The notes: a model not told the origin generated them from the sequence alone. A stretch of 38,043 nucleotides of DNA from JAFDVJ01 sp964487505 (GCA_964487505.1 CAZARD010000033.1:1-38043), one strand, 5' to 3'; numbered from the stretch's first letter, positions 8,632 through 18,180 are shown. Translations and numbers: made by a program.

Positions 8632-10467
8632 ATGATCAGTACGAACAGTTTCGGCAAGGCAATTTCGGCATTGGGTCTCGGCGCGCTGATCGTCGCGCAG
8701 TCGGCGGTCGCATTCGCGCAGGATGTCGTCACGGCCGAGGATTTCACGGGCGGTTCGAGCGCATTCGTGTTCAAGACCTCGCGCAAGTCGTCTCAGAAGA
8801 AGACGGTCTTTCGTCCGAACACCGTCAAGCGAACGGCAACGGCCCGGACTGAAACGACGAAGCGCATTACGAAACAGAACGTGACCGTCGCGAAGGTCGC
8901 TCCGAAACGCGCGAAGGCGAAAGAGGTCGACCCGAACACGCTTCAGACGAATACGGTCGCCTTCAAGCGCAAGTCGAAGGAAGAGACCTCTGTCCTTTTC
9001 GCCGGGGTCGGCGAATACTACCTGAATCAGAGCGAGATCGACAAATCGGTCGAGTTCTTCCGCGAATCGGCGCAGCTCGATGCCAAGAACTCGACGGCCA
9101 AACTCGGGCTCAGCGAGGCATTGACCCGCAAGGGCGACCAGGTCCTTCTCAGCGGAAAGTCCAATATCGCGAAGCTTTTGTACGAGGACGCGCTCGCCAA
9201 CAATCCGGCAAACGCCTTTGCGTACGCCGGTCTCGCCGAGATCGCGAGTTCGAAGGAAGACGCCGACGCGGCGATCGCGAATTACGAAAAGGCACTCGCG
9301 CTCGACGGCGATCTGACCGAGCTCTATGCTCCGCTCGGCGTTTACTACTTCCAGAAGGGCGAGGTTGAGAAGAGCGAGAACTACCTCCAGAAGGCGACGG
9401 CGCTCGATCCGAACAACGCCGAAACCCAGTTCTTCATCGGCCTTGTGCGCTATCGGCAGAACCGCAACCCCGAAGCGATCGCCGCATTCCAGCGCTCGAT
9501 CGAACTCGATCCGAAGAATCCCGAAACGCATTATTACCTTGGCGAGGTCTATGACCGGCTCGACCGCGACAGGGACGCGATCGCATCGTATCGACAGGCG
9601 GTAACGCTCAATCCGAGGTATTTCGACGCCTGGTTCGATCTCGGCGCCGCGTATTTCAATCGCGCCACCGACCAGGGGCCGAACTCGGCATACTACGAAG
9701 AAGCGGTCAAGGCCTACAAGGAAGCGATCAAGATCAACCCGAGAAGCGGCGAAGCGCACGCCAATCTTGCCGACTGCTATCGTTTGATGAAGCGGCTCGA
9801 CGATGCGATCGGCGAATACCGTTTGGCGACGACTTTCATCACGAACGATGCGGAACTCTTCAGCAAGTTCGGATTCGTGGCCGGCCTCCGGGCGACGAAC
9901 CCGGTCTATGAAAGTTACTGGACGCTGGCGATCGAGAACCTTGAAAAGGCGGTCGCGATCAGCGGCGAATACGTCGACTACACGAACCTCGGCTGGGCCT
10001 ACTACAACGCGGCTCAGTCCGATCTGAAAATGAAGCGCGATGTCGAATACAAGGACAAGCTACAGAAAGCGAAAACTGCGTTGACAAAGGCGGTTTCGCT
10101 CAATTCCAAGCTTGCGGCGCCGTACCTTAATCTCGGCATGGCACTGACCGATCTCGGAGAATTTGAAGCTTCGATCAACGCGTTGAAGCGCGCCGACGAA
10201 CTGCAGAAGAACTGGATCCCGGCGATCAACGAACTCGGCATCGCCTACCGTAAGAAGGGCGATTTCGACAACGCGGTCAAACAGTTCAAGCGCGCCATCG
10301 GCATCGACGACAAATTCGCGCAGGGGCATTACAATCTTGCGGAATCCGAGTATCGCCGCGGGAATATCAAGGACGCGAAGAAAGAGTACGAGATCTTGAA
10401 GAAAATGAAGCGGGACGACCTTGTTCAGACGCTCGATGTCGTCACGAACTACGGCCTGCGCAAGTAG
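8632..10467 (+). CDS. Exported TPR-repeat protein, copy 1
   Basis: The start at ATG 8632 gives a signal peptide (MISTNSFGKAISALGLG, then a hydrophobic stretch ending AFAQ). The mature end begins QDVVTAEDFTGGSSAFVF, followed by about 70 basic, low-complexity residues rich in Lys, Arg and Thr. From about residue 120 to the end there are about 12 tetratricopeptide repeats, with consensus cores such as AIAAFQRSIELDPKNPETHYYLGEVY. TPR arrays are protein-binding scaffolds, so a periplasmic or membrane-associated assembly role is likely but the partner is unknown. The stop codon directly abuts the ATG of the next gene, a TPR paralogue with the same N-terminal motif. The Shine-Dalgarno is weak. An upstream in-frame extension to 8248 overlaps the preceding gene and is rejected. 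Confidence 0.85.
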   Translation: MISTNSFGKAISALGLGALIVAQSAVAFAQDVVTAEDFTGGSSAFVFKTSRKSSQKKTVFRPNTVKRTATARTETTKRITKQNVTVAKVAPKRAKAKEVDPNTLQTNTVAFKRKSKEETSVLFAGVGEYYLNQSEIDKSVEFFRESAQLDAKNSTAKLGLSEALTRKGDQVLLSGKSNIAKLLYEDALANNPANAFAYAGLAEIASSKEDADAAIANYEKALALDGDLTELYAPLGVYYFQKGEVEKSENYLQKATALDPNNAETQFFIGLVRYRQNRNPEAIAAFQRSIELDPKNPETHYYLGEVYDRLDRDRDAIASYRQAVTLNPRYFDAWFDLGAAYFNRATDQGPNSAYYEEAVKAYKEAIKINPRSGEAHANLADCYRLMKRLDDAIGEYRLATTFITNDAELFSKFGFVAGLRATNPVYESYWTLAIENLEKAVAISGEYVDYTNLGWAYYNAAQSDLKMKRDVEYKDKLQKAKTALTKAVSLNSKLAAPYLNLGMALTDLGEFEASINALKRADELQKNWIPAINELGIAYRKKGDFDNAVKQFKRAIGIDDKFAQGHYNLAESEYRRGNIKDAKKEYEILKKMKRDDLVQTLDVVTNYGLRK

Positions 10468-12321
10468 ATGCGAGTGATGTTCCACATCGGTTTCAGAGAG
10501 TTTGTCGCCGTGGCGCTCGTCGTTTGCCTGCTGGCCGGCGCCCCTCCCGCGCGGGGTCAGGATGTTGTGACGTCGGAGGATTTTTCGGGTGGCGCCAGCG
10601 TCTATTCGTTCAAGGAGAATCGCAAAGCCAAGAAACGCAGCGCCGCCGTGAAAAAGGGCTATCTGCCGCGACGCAACGCATCGAAACGCAAACGGGCGCG
10701 CCAGCGGCTTGCGGCCCAGGTCGCCGCGTCGCGCTCAAGATCCACGCGGCCGCGTTTCAAGAAGGTCGATCCGGCAAACGTCGCGAAGTCAACGCCAAAG
10801 ACCGCGGCCGCTCGTTCGAAGGCCGCGCTCGAGAGTGCCGGCGCCGGCGAAACGTATCTCGATGCGGGGGACAACGAGGCCGCGATCGCCGCCTTCGACC
10901 GTTCGCTGCAACTCAACCCGAAATTCACCGACGCCAAACTCGGACTCAGTGAAGCGTACGCGCGCCGCGCCGACGAGCTCGCCGAACAGGGCAGGTCGGT
11001 CGAGGCGATGACCGCCTACCAGAACGCGTTGAAGCAGGATTCGTTCAACACCGGGGCCTATGCCGGGCTTGGCAGTCTCTACGAGGCGCAGGACAATTCG
11101 ACGCTGGCGATCGCGAACTACGAGAAAGCGGTCGTTGCCGATGCCGGTCTGACCGACGTCGATGCTCGGCTTGGAGTTCTCTATTACGAACAGGGCGAGG
11201 TTGCGAAGGCGGAAACGCATCTTGTGAAGGCCGACGCCGCCGATCCGCAGAATCCCGAAACGAAGCTATATCTGGGTCTCGTCGGTCTCAAGCAGAACGA
11301 CCACGAGCGCGCGACGCGCGAGCTCGACCAAGCGGTCAAACTCGACCCGAACTATGCCGAGGCATATTATTATCGGGGCGCTGCCAACAGCCGTCAGGCC
11401 GCTGACGACAAGGCCATCGCCGATTATCAAAAAGCGGTCTTCATCGATTCGGGTTATACCGACGCGGCCTTCGATCTGGCGACGGCCGAGTACAATCTGG
11501 AACGCTACGGGCAAGCGGCCGAGAGCTATCAGAAGGTGATCGCGACAGACGATTCCTACGCCGACGCGCACGTCAACCTCGCCGAGTCGTACCGCCAGCT
11601 CGAGGATTATCCGAAAGCGAACGCGCAATACGGCGTTGCGGCGGGACTCGTGAAAGACGACCCGGAGCTTTACTCGAGCTGGGGTTATTGCCTCGGCAAG
11701 GAAGAGAAGTGGGACACCGCTGCCGACCGTCTCGAGACGGCGTCGGAGATCCGCGGTGACGCGGTCGATTATTCGAATCTGGGCTGGGCCTACAATCACG
11801 GCGCCGAGGCCGATCTCAAGGCCGGCCGTGAAAAGGAAGCGAACGCGAAGCTGACGCTCGGCCGCGATTCGGCGCAGAAGGCGACCGAAAAGGATTCCAA
11901 TTTTGCGGCCGGATTCGTCAATCTCGGGACTTCGCTCAACGGTTTGAAGGATTATCAGAACGCGTCGAATGCGTTGCGCCGTGCCGTCCAATTGCACGAC
12001 GACTGGTATTTCGCCCACAACGAACTCGGACGCGCGTACCGCGGGCTCGGGCAGTTGGCCGACGCGGTCGCCGCGTTCAGGCGCGTGACAACGCTCAACG
12101 ACAAGTTTGCCTACGGTTTCTTCAATCTCGGCGAGGCGCAGTATGCTTCCGGCGACAAGAAGGGAGCCGAAAAGACGATGAAGGCGTTGCGCAAGCTTGA
12201 CCCGGCGCTTGCCGGCCGGTTGGACAGCGTGCTCAAGGGAAAGATCGACGAGCAAAAGCGCAAGGCCGAGGACAAACTGAAGGATAAGACCATCAACAAG
12301 CTTCCGCGGATCCCTTTCTGA
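10468..12321 (+). CDS. Exported TPR-repeat protein, copy 2
   Basis: This 617-residue paralogue of the preceding gene starts at the base after its stop codon, so the two are translationally linked. A second ATG at 10477 would remove three residues and is also possible. The signal peptide (core VAVALVVCLLAGAP) ends before QDVVTSEDFSGGASVYSF, which aligns with the mature N-terminus of copy 1. A strongly basic segment (residues about 45-95, many Arg and Lys) precedes about 11-12 TPR units. The C-terminus is charged and probably helical (KGKIDEQKRKAEDKLKDK). Downstream, murB begins 2 bp later, so the TPR pair and a cell-wall synthesis gene share a transcript. A role in envelope assembly is a reasonable inference but not shown. 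Confidence 0.85.
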   Translation: MRVMFHIGFREFVAVALVVCLLAGAPPARGQDVVTSEDFSGGASVYSFKENRKAKKRSAAVKKGYLPRRNASKRKRARQRLAAQVAASRSRSTRPRFKKVDPANVAKSTPKTAAARSKAALESAGAGETYLDAGDNEAAIAAFDRSLQLNPKFTDAKLGLSEAYARRADELAEQGRSVEAMTAYQNALKQDSFNTGAYAGLGSLYEAQDNSTLAIANYEKAVVADAGLTDVDARLGVLYYEQGEVAKAETHLVKADAADPQNPETKLYLGLVGLKQNDHERATRELDQAVKLDPNYAEAYYYRGAANSRQAADDKAIADYQKAVFIDSGYTDAAFDLATAEYNLERYGQAAESYQKVIATDDSYADAHVNLAESYRQLEDYPKANAQYGVAAGLVKDDPELYSSWGYCLGKEEKWDTAADRLETASEIRGDAVDYSNLGWAYNHGAEADLKAGREKEANAKLTLGRDSAQKATEKDSNFAAGFVNLGTSLNGLKDYQNASNALRRAVQLHDDWYFAHNELGRAYRGLGQLADAVAAFRRVTTLNDKFAYGFFNLGEAQYASGDKKGAEKTMKALRKLDPALAGRLDSVLKGKIDEQKRKAEDKLKDKTINKLPRIPF

Positions 12322-12323
12322 TC

Positions 12324-13370
12324 GTGAATCAAATTTTGAAGATCGATGAGAACGTCGCCCTTGCGCCTCTGACAACGCTCAATGTCGGCGGCGCGGCGCG
12401 TTTCTTTGCCGAAGTCGAAAGCGAGCAAGAACTCGTCGATGCGGTCGAATTCTCGCGCGAACGCGGTCTGCCGGTCTTCGTCCTCGGGGGCGGCAGCAAC
12501 GTGCTCGTGGCTGACCGCGGGTTTGACGGGCTCGTCATCCGGATCGCGAACAGAGGAATCGCGTTCGACGGCCCGAACGTTACGGCGGCGGCCGGCGAGG
12601 ATTGGGACGAATTCTGCGGCGAATGCGTTGACCGCGGGTTCGCCGGCATTGAGTGCCTTTCCGGCATTCCCGGAACGGTCGGCGGTACTCCGGTCCAGAA
12701 CGTCGGCGCATACGGCCAGGAAGTTTCGGAAACGATCGTCGTTGTCCGCGCCCTCGATCTCGAGACCGACCGATTCATCCATCTTTCGAACGCGGACTGC
12801 CGCTTCGCGTATCGCGCGAGCGTTTTCAACACGACTCGCCGCGGACGGTACATCGTCACGGCGGTAACATTTCAACTGGTTCCGAACGGCGCGCCAAAGA
12901 TCGCCTACAGGGATCTTCAGGACCGTTTCAAGCACCGCAGCCCGACGCTGGGCGAGACGCGCGAGGCCGTCCGTGCGATCCGCTCGGACAAGGGAATGCT
13001 CGTCCGTCAAGGCGGGCCGGATTCAAACAGCGCCGGGTCGTTCTTCAAGAATCCGGTCGTAACCCGTGAACAGTTCGCGGCGGTCGCGGGACGGGCCGAA
13101 GCGCTCGGGATCGGCGATGTTCCCCATTTTGACGCCGGCAGGGACTCCATCAAGATCCCCGCCGCGTGGCTCATCGAAAAAAGCGGTTTTCCGAAGGGGT
13201 TTCGTGCCGGAAACGCCGGGATCTCGACGCGCCATACGCTGGCGCTCACGAACCGCGGCGGTGCGACCGCCGGCGAGATCATCGCACTGAAGGAAGTCAT
13301 CGCCGGACGGGTCCGCGACGAGTTCGGCGTCGATCTCGTGCCTGAACCGATCTTCGTCGGGTTTGACTGA
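12324..13370 (+). CDS. murB: UDP-N-acetylenolpyruvoylglucosamine reductase
   Basis: MurB reduces UDP-GlcNAc-enolpyruvate to UDP-MurNAc with NADPH and bound FAD, an early cytoplasmic step of peptidoglycan synthesis. The 348-residue product has the FAD-binding segments LGGGSNVLVAD and IPGTVGGTPVQNVGAYGQEV, the substrate-binding CRFAYRASVF segment, and AGSFFKNP carrying the catalytic Ser. The acidic residue near the C-terminus (PEPIF) is present. The length and the unbroken YR.S loop match the type I (E. coli-like) form. The start is GTG 12324, 2 bp after the TPR gene's stop, indicating an operon with the two TPR genes. All catalytic landmarks are intact. Confidence 0.95.
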   Translation: MNQILKIDENVALAPLTTLNVGGAARFFAEVESEQELVDAVEFSRERGLPVFVLGGGSNVLVADRGFDGLVIRIANRGIAFDGPNVTAAAGEDWDEFCGECVDRGFAGIECLSGIPGTVGGTPVQNVGAYGQEVSETIVVVRALDLETDRFIHLSNADCRFAYRASVFNTTRRGRYIVTAVTFQLVPNGAPKIAYRDLQDRFKHRSPTLGETREAVRAIRSDKGMLVRQGGPDSNSAGSFFKNPVVTREQFAAVAGRAEALGIGDVPHFDAGRDSIKIPAAWLIEKSGFPKGFRAGNAGISTRHTLALTNRGGATAGEIIALKEVIAGRVRDEFGVDLVPEPIFVGFD

Positions 13371-13393
13371 TGGGGCCCGACGTTTCCGGATTT

Positions 13394-13402
13394 TGCTACA
13401 AT
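13394..13402 (+). promoter_or_regulatory. Extended -10 promoter giving a predicted leaderless mRNA (NtrC-type regulator)
   Basis: TGC plus TACAAT (13397-13402) ends 7 nt before ATG 13410, so transcription is expected to start at or next to the ATG. No Shine-Dalgarno is present and no -35 is evident at the usual spacing. Confidence 0.5.
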
Positions 13403-13409
13403 CGAAAAG

Positions 13410-14858
13410 ATGGTTCTGAAAGCGCTGATCGTGGATGATGACGAAGCGACGCTCGATCTGATGAAGTTCAGGCTCGAGAGCGACGGCTTTGCGGTTTCGG
13501 CCGCGGCCCGCGGGGCTGAGGCCATCGGATTGCTTCGGGACACGGATTTCGACATCGTTCTCACGGATTACAATCTTCCCGACACGAACGGAATCGAGAT
13601 CGTACGCTCGGCGAAGGAGATCGCGCCCGAGACCGAGATCATAATGATCACCGCCTTCGGGTCGGTCGACAAGGCGATCGAGGCGACCAAGGCGGGCGCG
13701 TTCTATTACGTCGAAAAGCCTGTAAAGTTTGACGATCTCCAGGTCCTGATCGAGAAGGCGATCGAGCGCAAACAACAGAAAAGAGAGATCCGCGAACTGC
13801 GCGGACGCCTTTCGAGCCGGTCGTCGTTTGAAGGCATAATCGGCGGCAGCCGGGCAATGCAGGACATCTACGAGATCATTGAGAGCGTCGCCGAAACCGA
13901 CGCCAACATCCTAATACTCGGCGAATCCGGAACGGGGAAGGAAGTGATCGCGAACGCGATCCACTTCAAGAGCCTTCGATCGAAGAAACTGTTCGTCAAG
14001 GTGAACTGCTCGGCACTGCCGAAAGAACTTATCGAATCGCAGCTTTTCGGACATACCAAGGGCGCCTTCACCGGCGCGACCAGCGATAAGTCAGGCTTCA
14101 TCGGCCAGGCCTTCGGCGGAAGCCTGTTGCTCGATGAGATCGCCGAGATGCCGGTCGATCTTCAGCCCAAACTCCTGCGCGTGCTGCAGGAACGCGTCTA
14201 TTACCGCGTCGGCAGCGACACTCCCCAGACCGCGGATTTTCGATTGATCTCGGCAACGAACCGTGATCCGGCCGAGGCCGTCCGCGAAGGATCGTTGCGC
14301 GAGGATCTCTATTATCGGATCAACACGATCGAGATTCGGATCCCGCCGCTCCGCGAGCGGATGGAGGACGTTCCGGCGCTTGCGGAGCATTTCCTCGAGC
14401 ATTATGCGGAGAAGTATAGGCGACCGATCAGAGGGTTCTCGCAAACGGCTTTCGATCAGATGCTCGGATATGGATGGCGGGGAAACGTCCGCGAACTCCA
14501 GCACACGATCGAACGGGCGGTGCTGCTCTCGAAGGAGGAAACGATCTCCGACATTAGGATCGCCGGAGCCGGGCCGTTGCCCGCCGGTTCGCCAGACGTG
14601 GTCAGGGCGCGGCTGATGGCGATCACGGGCGCTCTTGCGGGCGACGAGTTCTTCGACGAGATAGGCAAGGCGGTGATCTCGAACCTGCCTGAGACCCCGT
14701 TCGATGCAGAAAACCGGGATGTGTTTGATCTCCTGGAAAAGGGGATCGTGAAGGCCGTGCTGGAAAAGACGCGCGGCAACAAGCAGGCCGCTTCAAAGCT
14801 CCTCAACGTTTATCGCCCAAGGCTCTACGGTATCATCAAGCGACACGGCCTCGAGTAA
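13410..14858 (+). CDS. Sigma-54-dependent response regulator (NtrC family)
   Basis: A 482-residue activator with all three NtrC-type domains. The receiver domain (about 1-120) has the acidic pair DDDE and phospho-acceptor Asp53 in VLTDYNLPD. The AAA+ domain (about 140-380) has Walker A GESGTGKE near 171-178, the sigma-54-contacting loop GAFTGA at 218-223 and Walker B LLLDEIAEM. The C-terminal Fis-type helix-turn-helix (about 440-482) contains GNKQAASKLLNVYRPRLYG. Phosphorylation by a histidine kinase should trigger ATP-dependent opening of sigma-54 promoters. No histidine kinase gene is adjacent, so its partner is elsewhere (orphan regulator). Its targets are not evident. The start has no Shine-Dalgarno; an extended -10 lies 7 nt upstream. 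It lies 39 bp after murB on the same strand but probably has its own promoter. Confidence 0.93.
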   Translation: MVLKALIVDDDEATLDLMKFRLESDGFAVSAAARGAEAIGLLRDTDFDIVLTDYNLPDTNGIEIVRSAKEIAPETEIIMITAFGSVDKAIEATKAGAFYYVEKPVKFDDLQVLIEKAIERKQQKREIRELRGRLSSRSSFEGIIGGSRAMQDIYEIIESVAETDANILILGESGTGKEVIANAIHFKSLRSKKLFVKVNCSALPKELIESQLFGHTKGAFTGATSDKSGFIGQAFGGSLLLDEIAEMPVDLQPKLLRVLQERVYYRVGSDTPQTADFRLISATNRDPAEAVREGSLREDLYYRINTIEIRIPPLRERMEDVPALAEHFLEHYAEKYRRPIRGFSQTAFDQMLGYGWRGNVRELQHTIERAVLLSKEETISDIRIAGAGPLPAGSPDVVRARLMAITGALAGDEFFDEIGKAVISNLPETPFDAENRDVFDLLEKGIVKAVLEKTRGNKQAASKLLNVYRPRLYGIIKRHGLE

Positions 14859-15338
14859 GCCCGGATCAAAGACAGGGAAGGATCTCCCGCGAAAATGCTG
14901 AAAACGCGCAAAATCGGATTCCGTCGTCAGATCTCAAATTTCATATCAGCCCTCGTAGCGGGCGTGTGCGTGTAACGCGCGGCGCCAGTTGCGGCCTCGT
15001 AGATATGCGACGGAACCCGATGCGGAATGCCGCAATCGACTCGATGAACGACGCAGAGAGGCAAGCCTTTTTTGCCAAACGCCCCGATCGCCGCCAGATA
15101 CGGCGCCGCGGACGACCTCCGCCAGAAATTCACCACGTATCAACTTTTCCAGTTGAAGCGGTTGAGACTGAAACGAGGGGGGTTTTTCATCCTCTGCCTG
15201 CCGAGATGCGATGATTCGCGCCGAAGCCGCGGCCGAGACCTTCTTGGTTGAGCGTGAAACTCCACGCATAGCCGTGATTATCGGCGCCGCCGCCCCGATC
15301 TCCGGTCTTCGACAGATCAAGTGGCAGGCTCGTCCGAT
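14859..15338. other. 480-bp gene-free stretch between convergent genes
   Basis: This separates the NtrC-type gene (+) from the kinase gene (-). Base composition is host-like (G+C-rich), unlike the adjoining kinase. Short open frames exist on both strands, but none has a recognisable domain, a plausible ribosome-binding site or a clean extent, and they contradict one another. No clear terminator was found. It may hold the remnant of a decayed gene or a dispersed repeat, but I cannot identify one. Confidence 0.5.
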
Positions 15339-18161
15339 TCACTCCGTCGTCAATCTGCCCGCAAAAAAGGGTTGGTTGGCGAGTGAGGTCTTGAAGCCAT
15401 ACACAAGCAGAACAAGTACCAATCCCAAGGTCAAGAGCATTCCGCTTGCGAACCACGCCGAAAAGTTGAGAGTCAAAAGCGTCGCTTCAAGCCACATAAA
15501 GACGATTTGGGCGACAACCATCGTTATCAAACCGAGTTTTGCGATCGCCAGACTCAGAACCGCAGTCATAACCAGCGTGAACACCAGAAAGATCCACGAT
15601 TGGGTGAAAAACAAAATCAGGACGGTTGCTATCAGGGCAAAAACGAACAATCCGGCATAGAGTCGGCGACGAAGCACTAGGTACAGAATCGCGAAAACAC
15701 AAATTTGCGTCAATGCGGGAAAGAAACCATAGCCAGCGATGCCAAAGATTCCTGCGGTCCAGCTTTGCAAACTATTGAGCCCGCCGCTGAAGAAAAAGAG
15801 CCGGAGATCGCCGTGAATCAATTGCTCTGCATACAGTCCGACGTAAATCAGAGTAAGATGTGCGACGCCGACCAGCGTTCCCAGCAAGATGTCGCGTCCA
15901 ACCAGTGGATCCGCGAAATCGCCCGCCAGCAGACGATTCCACGAAACGATCAGATCCGGCAGATTGCGGCGGATAATCGGCTCCAATGCGAGATAAACGA
16001 TGCAGGTCAGAACCGAAAGATACAAAGCACCCCGAAATCCGAGCGTCACTCGGTCGAGTTCGTGAGAAAATGACGGAACGTGGTTCGAGCCGAAAATCCA
16101 GCCGAGAAAAACCAAGATGAAAATGGCGATCGAGATTTTGAATGCGCCTTTCCGGTCTCCGCTGCCGGATTTGATGTTTCTCCACGCCAAGAAAATTGCC
16201 GTCACCATTATTCCGATGAGTATTCCGGCGAAGACAAAGACCCCGACCCAATCGCGCGTCGTGTTGGCCAGCGATCCGTCGGGATCGGATTTGGTCCAGG
16301 GATAGACCATTTTGAAAAAGACGATCTTGCCCTGATAACTCGCAGCTTCGACGCGCAAGGGAATCTCTTCGTTATCAGGCAAAACGCCCTCCCAAGCCTT
16401 GCGTTCATCGAACGCGCTCGCCGGAGTCCAATTCGGCGAAACCTCCTTGAATTTCGCCAAATCGAGTTCGGCGGCTTGAAAGGTCGCGGAAAAATCGGCT
16501 TTCGAGTCGGTTACAGAACCGAATTTCGGCGGTACGGCTGAAAATTCGACCAGCCTTCCGCGCGTGTCGAGCGAGATCTTTCGCTGACTGCTTTCCGACT
16601 GCGGTCCAAACGTCCAAAGACCGCTTCCCATCATCGATACCTCAAAATTGGTAGGACTTTGCCGCTCGACAAAAACACAAAACAACGGTTGACCGCTTTC
16701 GATATTGGCGAATCTCTTCTTTGGAGACTCATTTCGGACGAAATAATCAAGATAAGAATAATCCTCGTGAAAGCGGTACCAACGCTCGGCCGGCGTATCC
16801 GTGTAACCGAATTTGGAAATAATCTCGTTGGCTTTTTCCGAAAGGACGTCGGCTGATTTATTGAACGGAATCCGATTTTGGGGCGCAACCTTCATCGAAA
16901 CAAACATCATTAATCCGAGCATCGCAATTCCGCCAACTAAACAAGCCAAAGCAATTACGGGTTTCAACGCGCCTTTTTGGGGCGACGCGGCAACCATCTC
17001 CGGGCTCGGAGTTTCCCCTGCTTCCAGCGCGATTTGCATTGGATTTCCGCCAGGGAGCGACATCGCAACGTGCAACGCCGTTTGCGGACGATCATCAGGG
17101 TTCTTTTGCAAACACTGTCCAATGACGCTCTCAACCAACGGATCAATTCCTTTGACGTATTCCGAGGGATTGGTTGGCGTTTCAGAGGTTTGTTTGCGAA
17201 TCAATTCTGGGACTGATTCAGCCGCGAAGGCTTGTTTGCCCGTGAAGATCTCGTAAAGCACCAAACCGAGTGCGTAGATATCGCTTTTTTGGGAAACGTC
17301 TTTGCCCGTGATCTGCTCCGGCGACATATACGCCGGCGTGCCGACTCGAATTTGGTCATGAGCGGCTTCGTCTTCCAATCCGGCGATCCCGAAATCGGTG
17401 ATCCGCGTTTTGCCTTTGGAATCAATGATGACATTCGCCGGCTTCAAGTCGCGATGAAGAATTCCGGCATTGTGGATCGCTGAAAGTCCGACGCATAGCT
17501 GACGGGCGATCTCAATCGCTCTTTCGGATGATAGCCGACCGACTCTTCGCAGGAGCGACGATAGATCATCACCGTCAATGAACTCCATCGAAAGAAAATG
17601 CTTGCCATCGATCTCGCCTATATCAAACACTTTGCAGACATTGACGTGAGCCACTTGACGGGCGTTGCGAACTTCGGCATGAAATCTTTCCAATGCCTCT
17701 TTATTCTTTTCAAGTTTGTCGGGCAAAAACTTGAGCGCGACGGTTTGCGAGAGTTTGATATCCTCTGCTTTGTAAACCTCGCCCATCCCGCCCTTGCCAA
17801 GCAAGCCGATAATTCGGTAGCGACTTGCCAAAACCGTCCCGGCGACAAAACTGCCGTTCTTGATGTCACCGGTCGTGCTTTGCCCGACGAGTGTCCTTTT
17901 CGCGTCAAAAATGCTAGCGACTTCGGCAACGGCCGGATTTTCGAGGAACGATTCCGAGTCTTCGAATGAAGCCAAGAGTCTTTCAACCACTTGGCGTAAC
18001 TCAGCATCTTTGCCGCACGAACTCCGCAAAAAATCTTCGCGTTCTTTGCCAGTAAGCGAAGTTGCTTTTTCAAACAAACCCTTGATCTTCTGCCAGCGCT
18101 CCGCGATTTCTTCGGTTTTGTCGAGATGTCTGGTTTCCTGAGTTTTGTTTGATTCTTCCAT
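15339..18161 (-). CDS. PknB-type serine/threonine protein kinase with polytopic membrane C-terminus
   Basis: From the chosen ATG 18161 the product has 940 residues; ATGs at 18179/18176 or a longer start at 18233 are possible. Residues 20-100 form the helical ERWQKIKGLFEKA leader common to acidobacterial kinases. The kinase domain (about 115-385) is complete: glycine loop GKGGMGEV 122-129, Lys144 in VALKF, HRDLKPAN with catalytic Asp238, DFG 256-258, and TPAYMSPEQ in the activation segment. A transmembrane helix near 400-425 is followed by a roughly 200-residue presumably extracytoplasmic region and then about eight or more hydrophobic segments to the end. The tail replaces the usual TPR, WD40 or PASTA sensor. 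It lies in an A+T-richer island with an ECF sigma gene, and probably phosphorylates regulatory proteins in response to an envelope signal; the substrate is unknown. Confidence 0.9.
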   Translation of the reverse strand: MEESNKTQETRHLDKTEEIAERWQKIKGLFEKATSLTGKEREDFLRSSCGKDAELRQVVERLLASFEDSESFLENPAVAEVASIFDAKRTLVGQSTTGDIKNGSFVAGTVLASRYRIIGLLGKGGMGEVYKAEDIKLSQTVALKFLPDKLEKNKEALERFHAEVRNARQVAHVNVCKVFDIGEIDGKHFLSMEFIDGDDLSSLLRRVGRLSSERAIEIARQLCVGLSAIHNAGILHRDLKPANVIIDSKGKTRITDFGIAGLEDEAAHDQIRVGTPAYMSPEQITGKDVSQKSDIYALGLVLYEIFTGKQAFAAESVPELIRKQTSETPTNPSEYVKGIDPLVESVIGQCLQKNPDDRPQTALHVAMSLPGGNPMQIALEAGETPSPEMVAASPQKGALKPVIALACLVGGIAMLGLMMFVSMKVAPQNRIPFNKSADVLSEKANEIISKFGYTDTPAERWYRFHEDYSYLDYFVRNESPKKRFANIESGQPLFCVFVERQSPTNFEVSMMGSGLWTFGPQSESSQRKISLDTRGRLVEFSAVPPKFGSVTDSKADFSATFQAAELDLAKFKEVSPNWTPASAFDERKAWEGVLPDNEEIPLRVEAASYQGKIVFFKMVYPWTKSDPDGSLANTTRDWVGVFVFAGILIGIMVTAIFLAWRNIKSGSGDRKGAFKISIAIFILVFLGWIFGSNHVPSFSHELDRVTLGFRGALYLSVLTCIVYLALEPIIRRNLPDLIVSWNRLLAGDFADPLVGRDILLGTLVGVAHLTLIYVGLYAEQLIHGDLRLFFFSGGLNSLQSWTAGIFGIAGYGFFPALTQICVFAILYLVLRRRLYAGLFVFALIATVLILFFTQSWIFLVFTLVMTAVLSLAIAKLGLITMVVAQIVFMWLEATLLTLNFSAWFASGMLLTLGLVLVLLVYGFKTSLANQPFFAGRLTTE

Positions 18162-18174
18162 TGAATTCTTTATC

Positions 18175-18180
18175 ATCATA
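18175..18180 (-). promoter_or_regulatory. Possible -10 box of the kinase gene
   Basis: TATGAT (minus strand 18180-18175) ends 13 nt before ATG 18161, which predicts a leader of only about 6 nt. The -35 is unclear. The box overlaps alternative in-frame ATG codons, which argues for the 18161 start if the promoter is real. Confidence 0.3.

Noticed and set aside
13374..13409. Sigma-54 (-24/-12) promoter before the NtrC-type gene
   Set aside because: No GG-N10-GC pair with TGGCAC-like flanks was found; the extended -10 fits better.
15211..15660. 149-codon plus-strand frame at the end of the kinase gene
   Set aside because: More than half of it is antisense to the kinase; the remainder has no recognisable domain.
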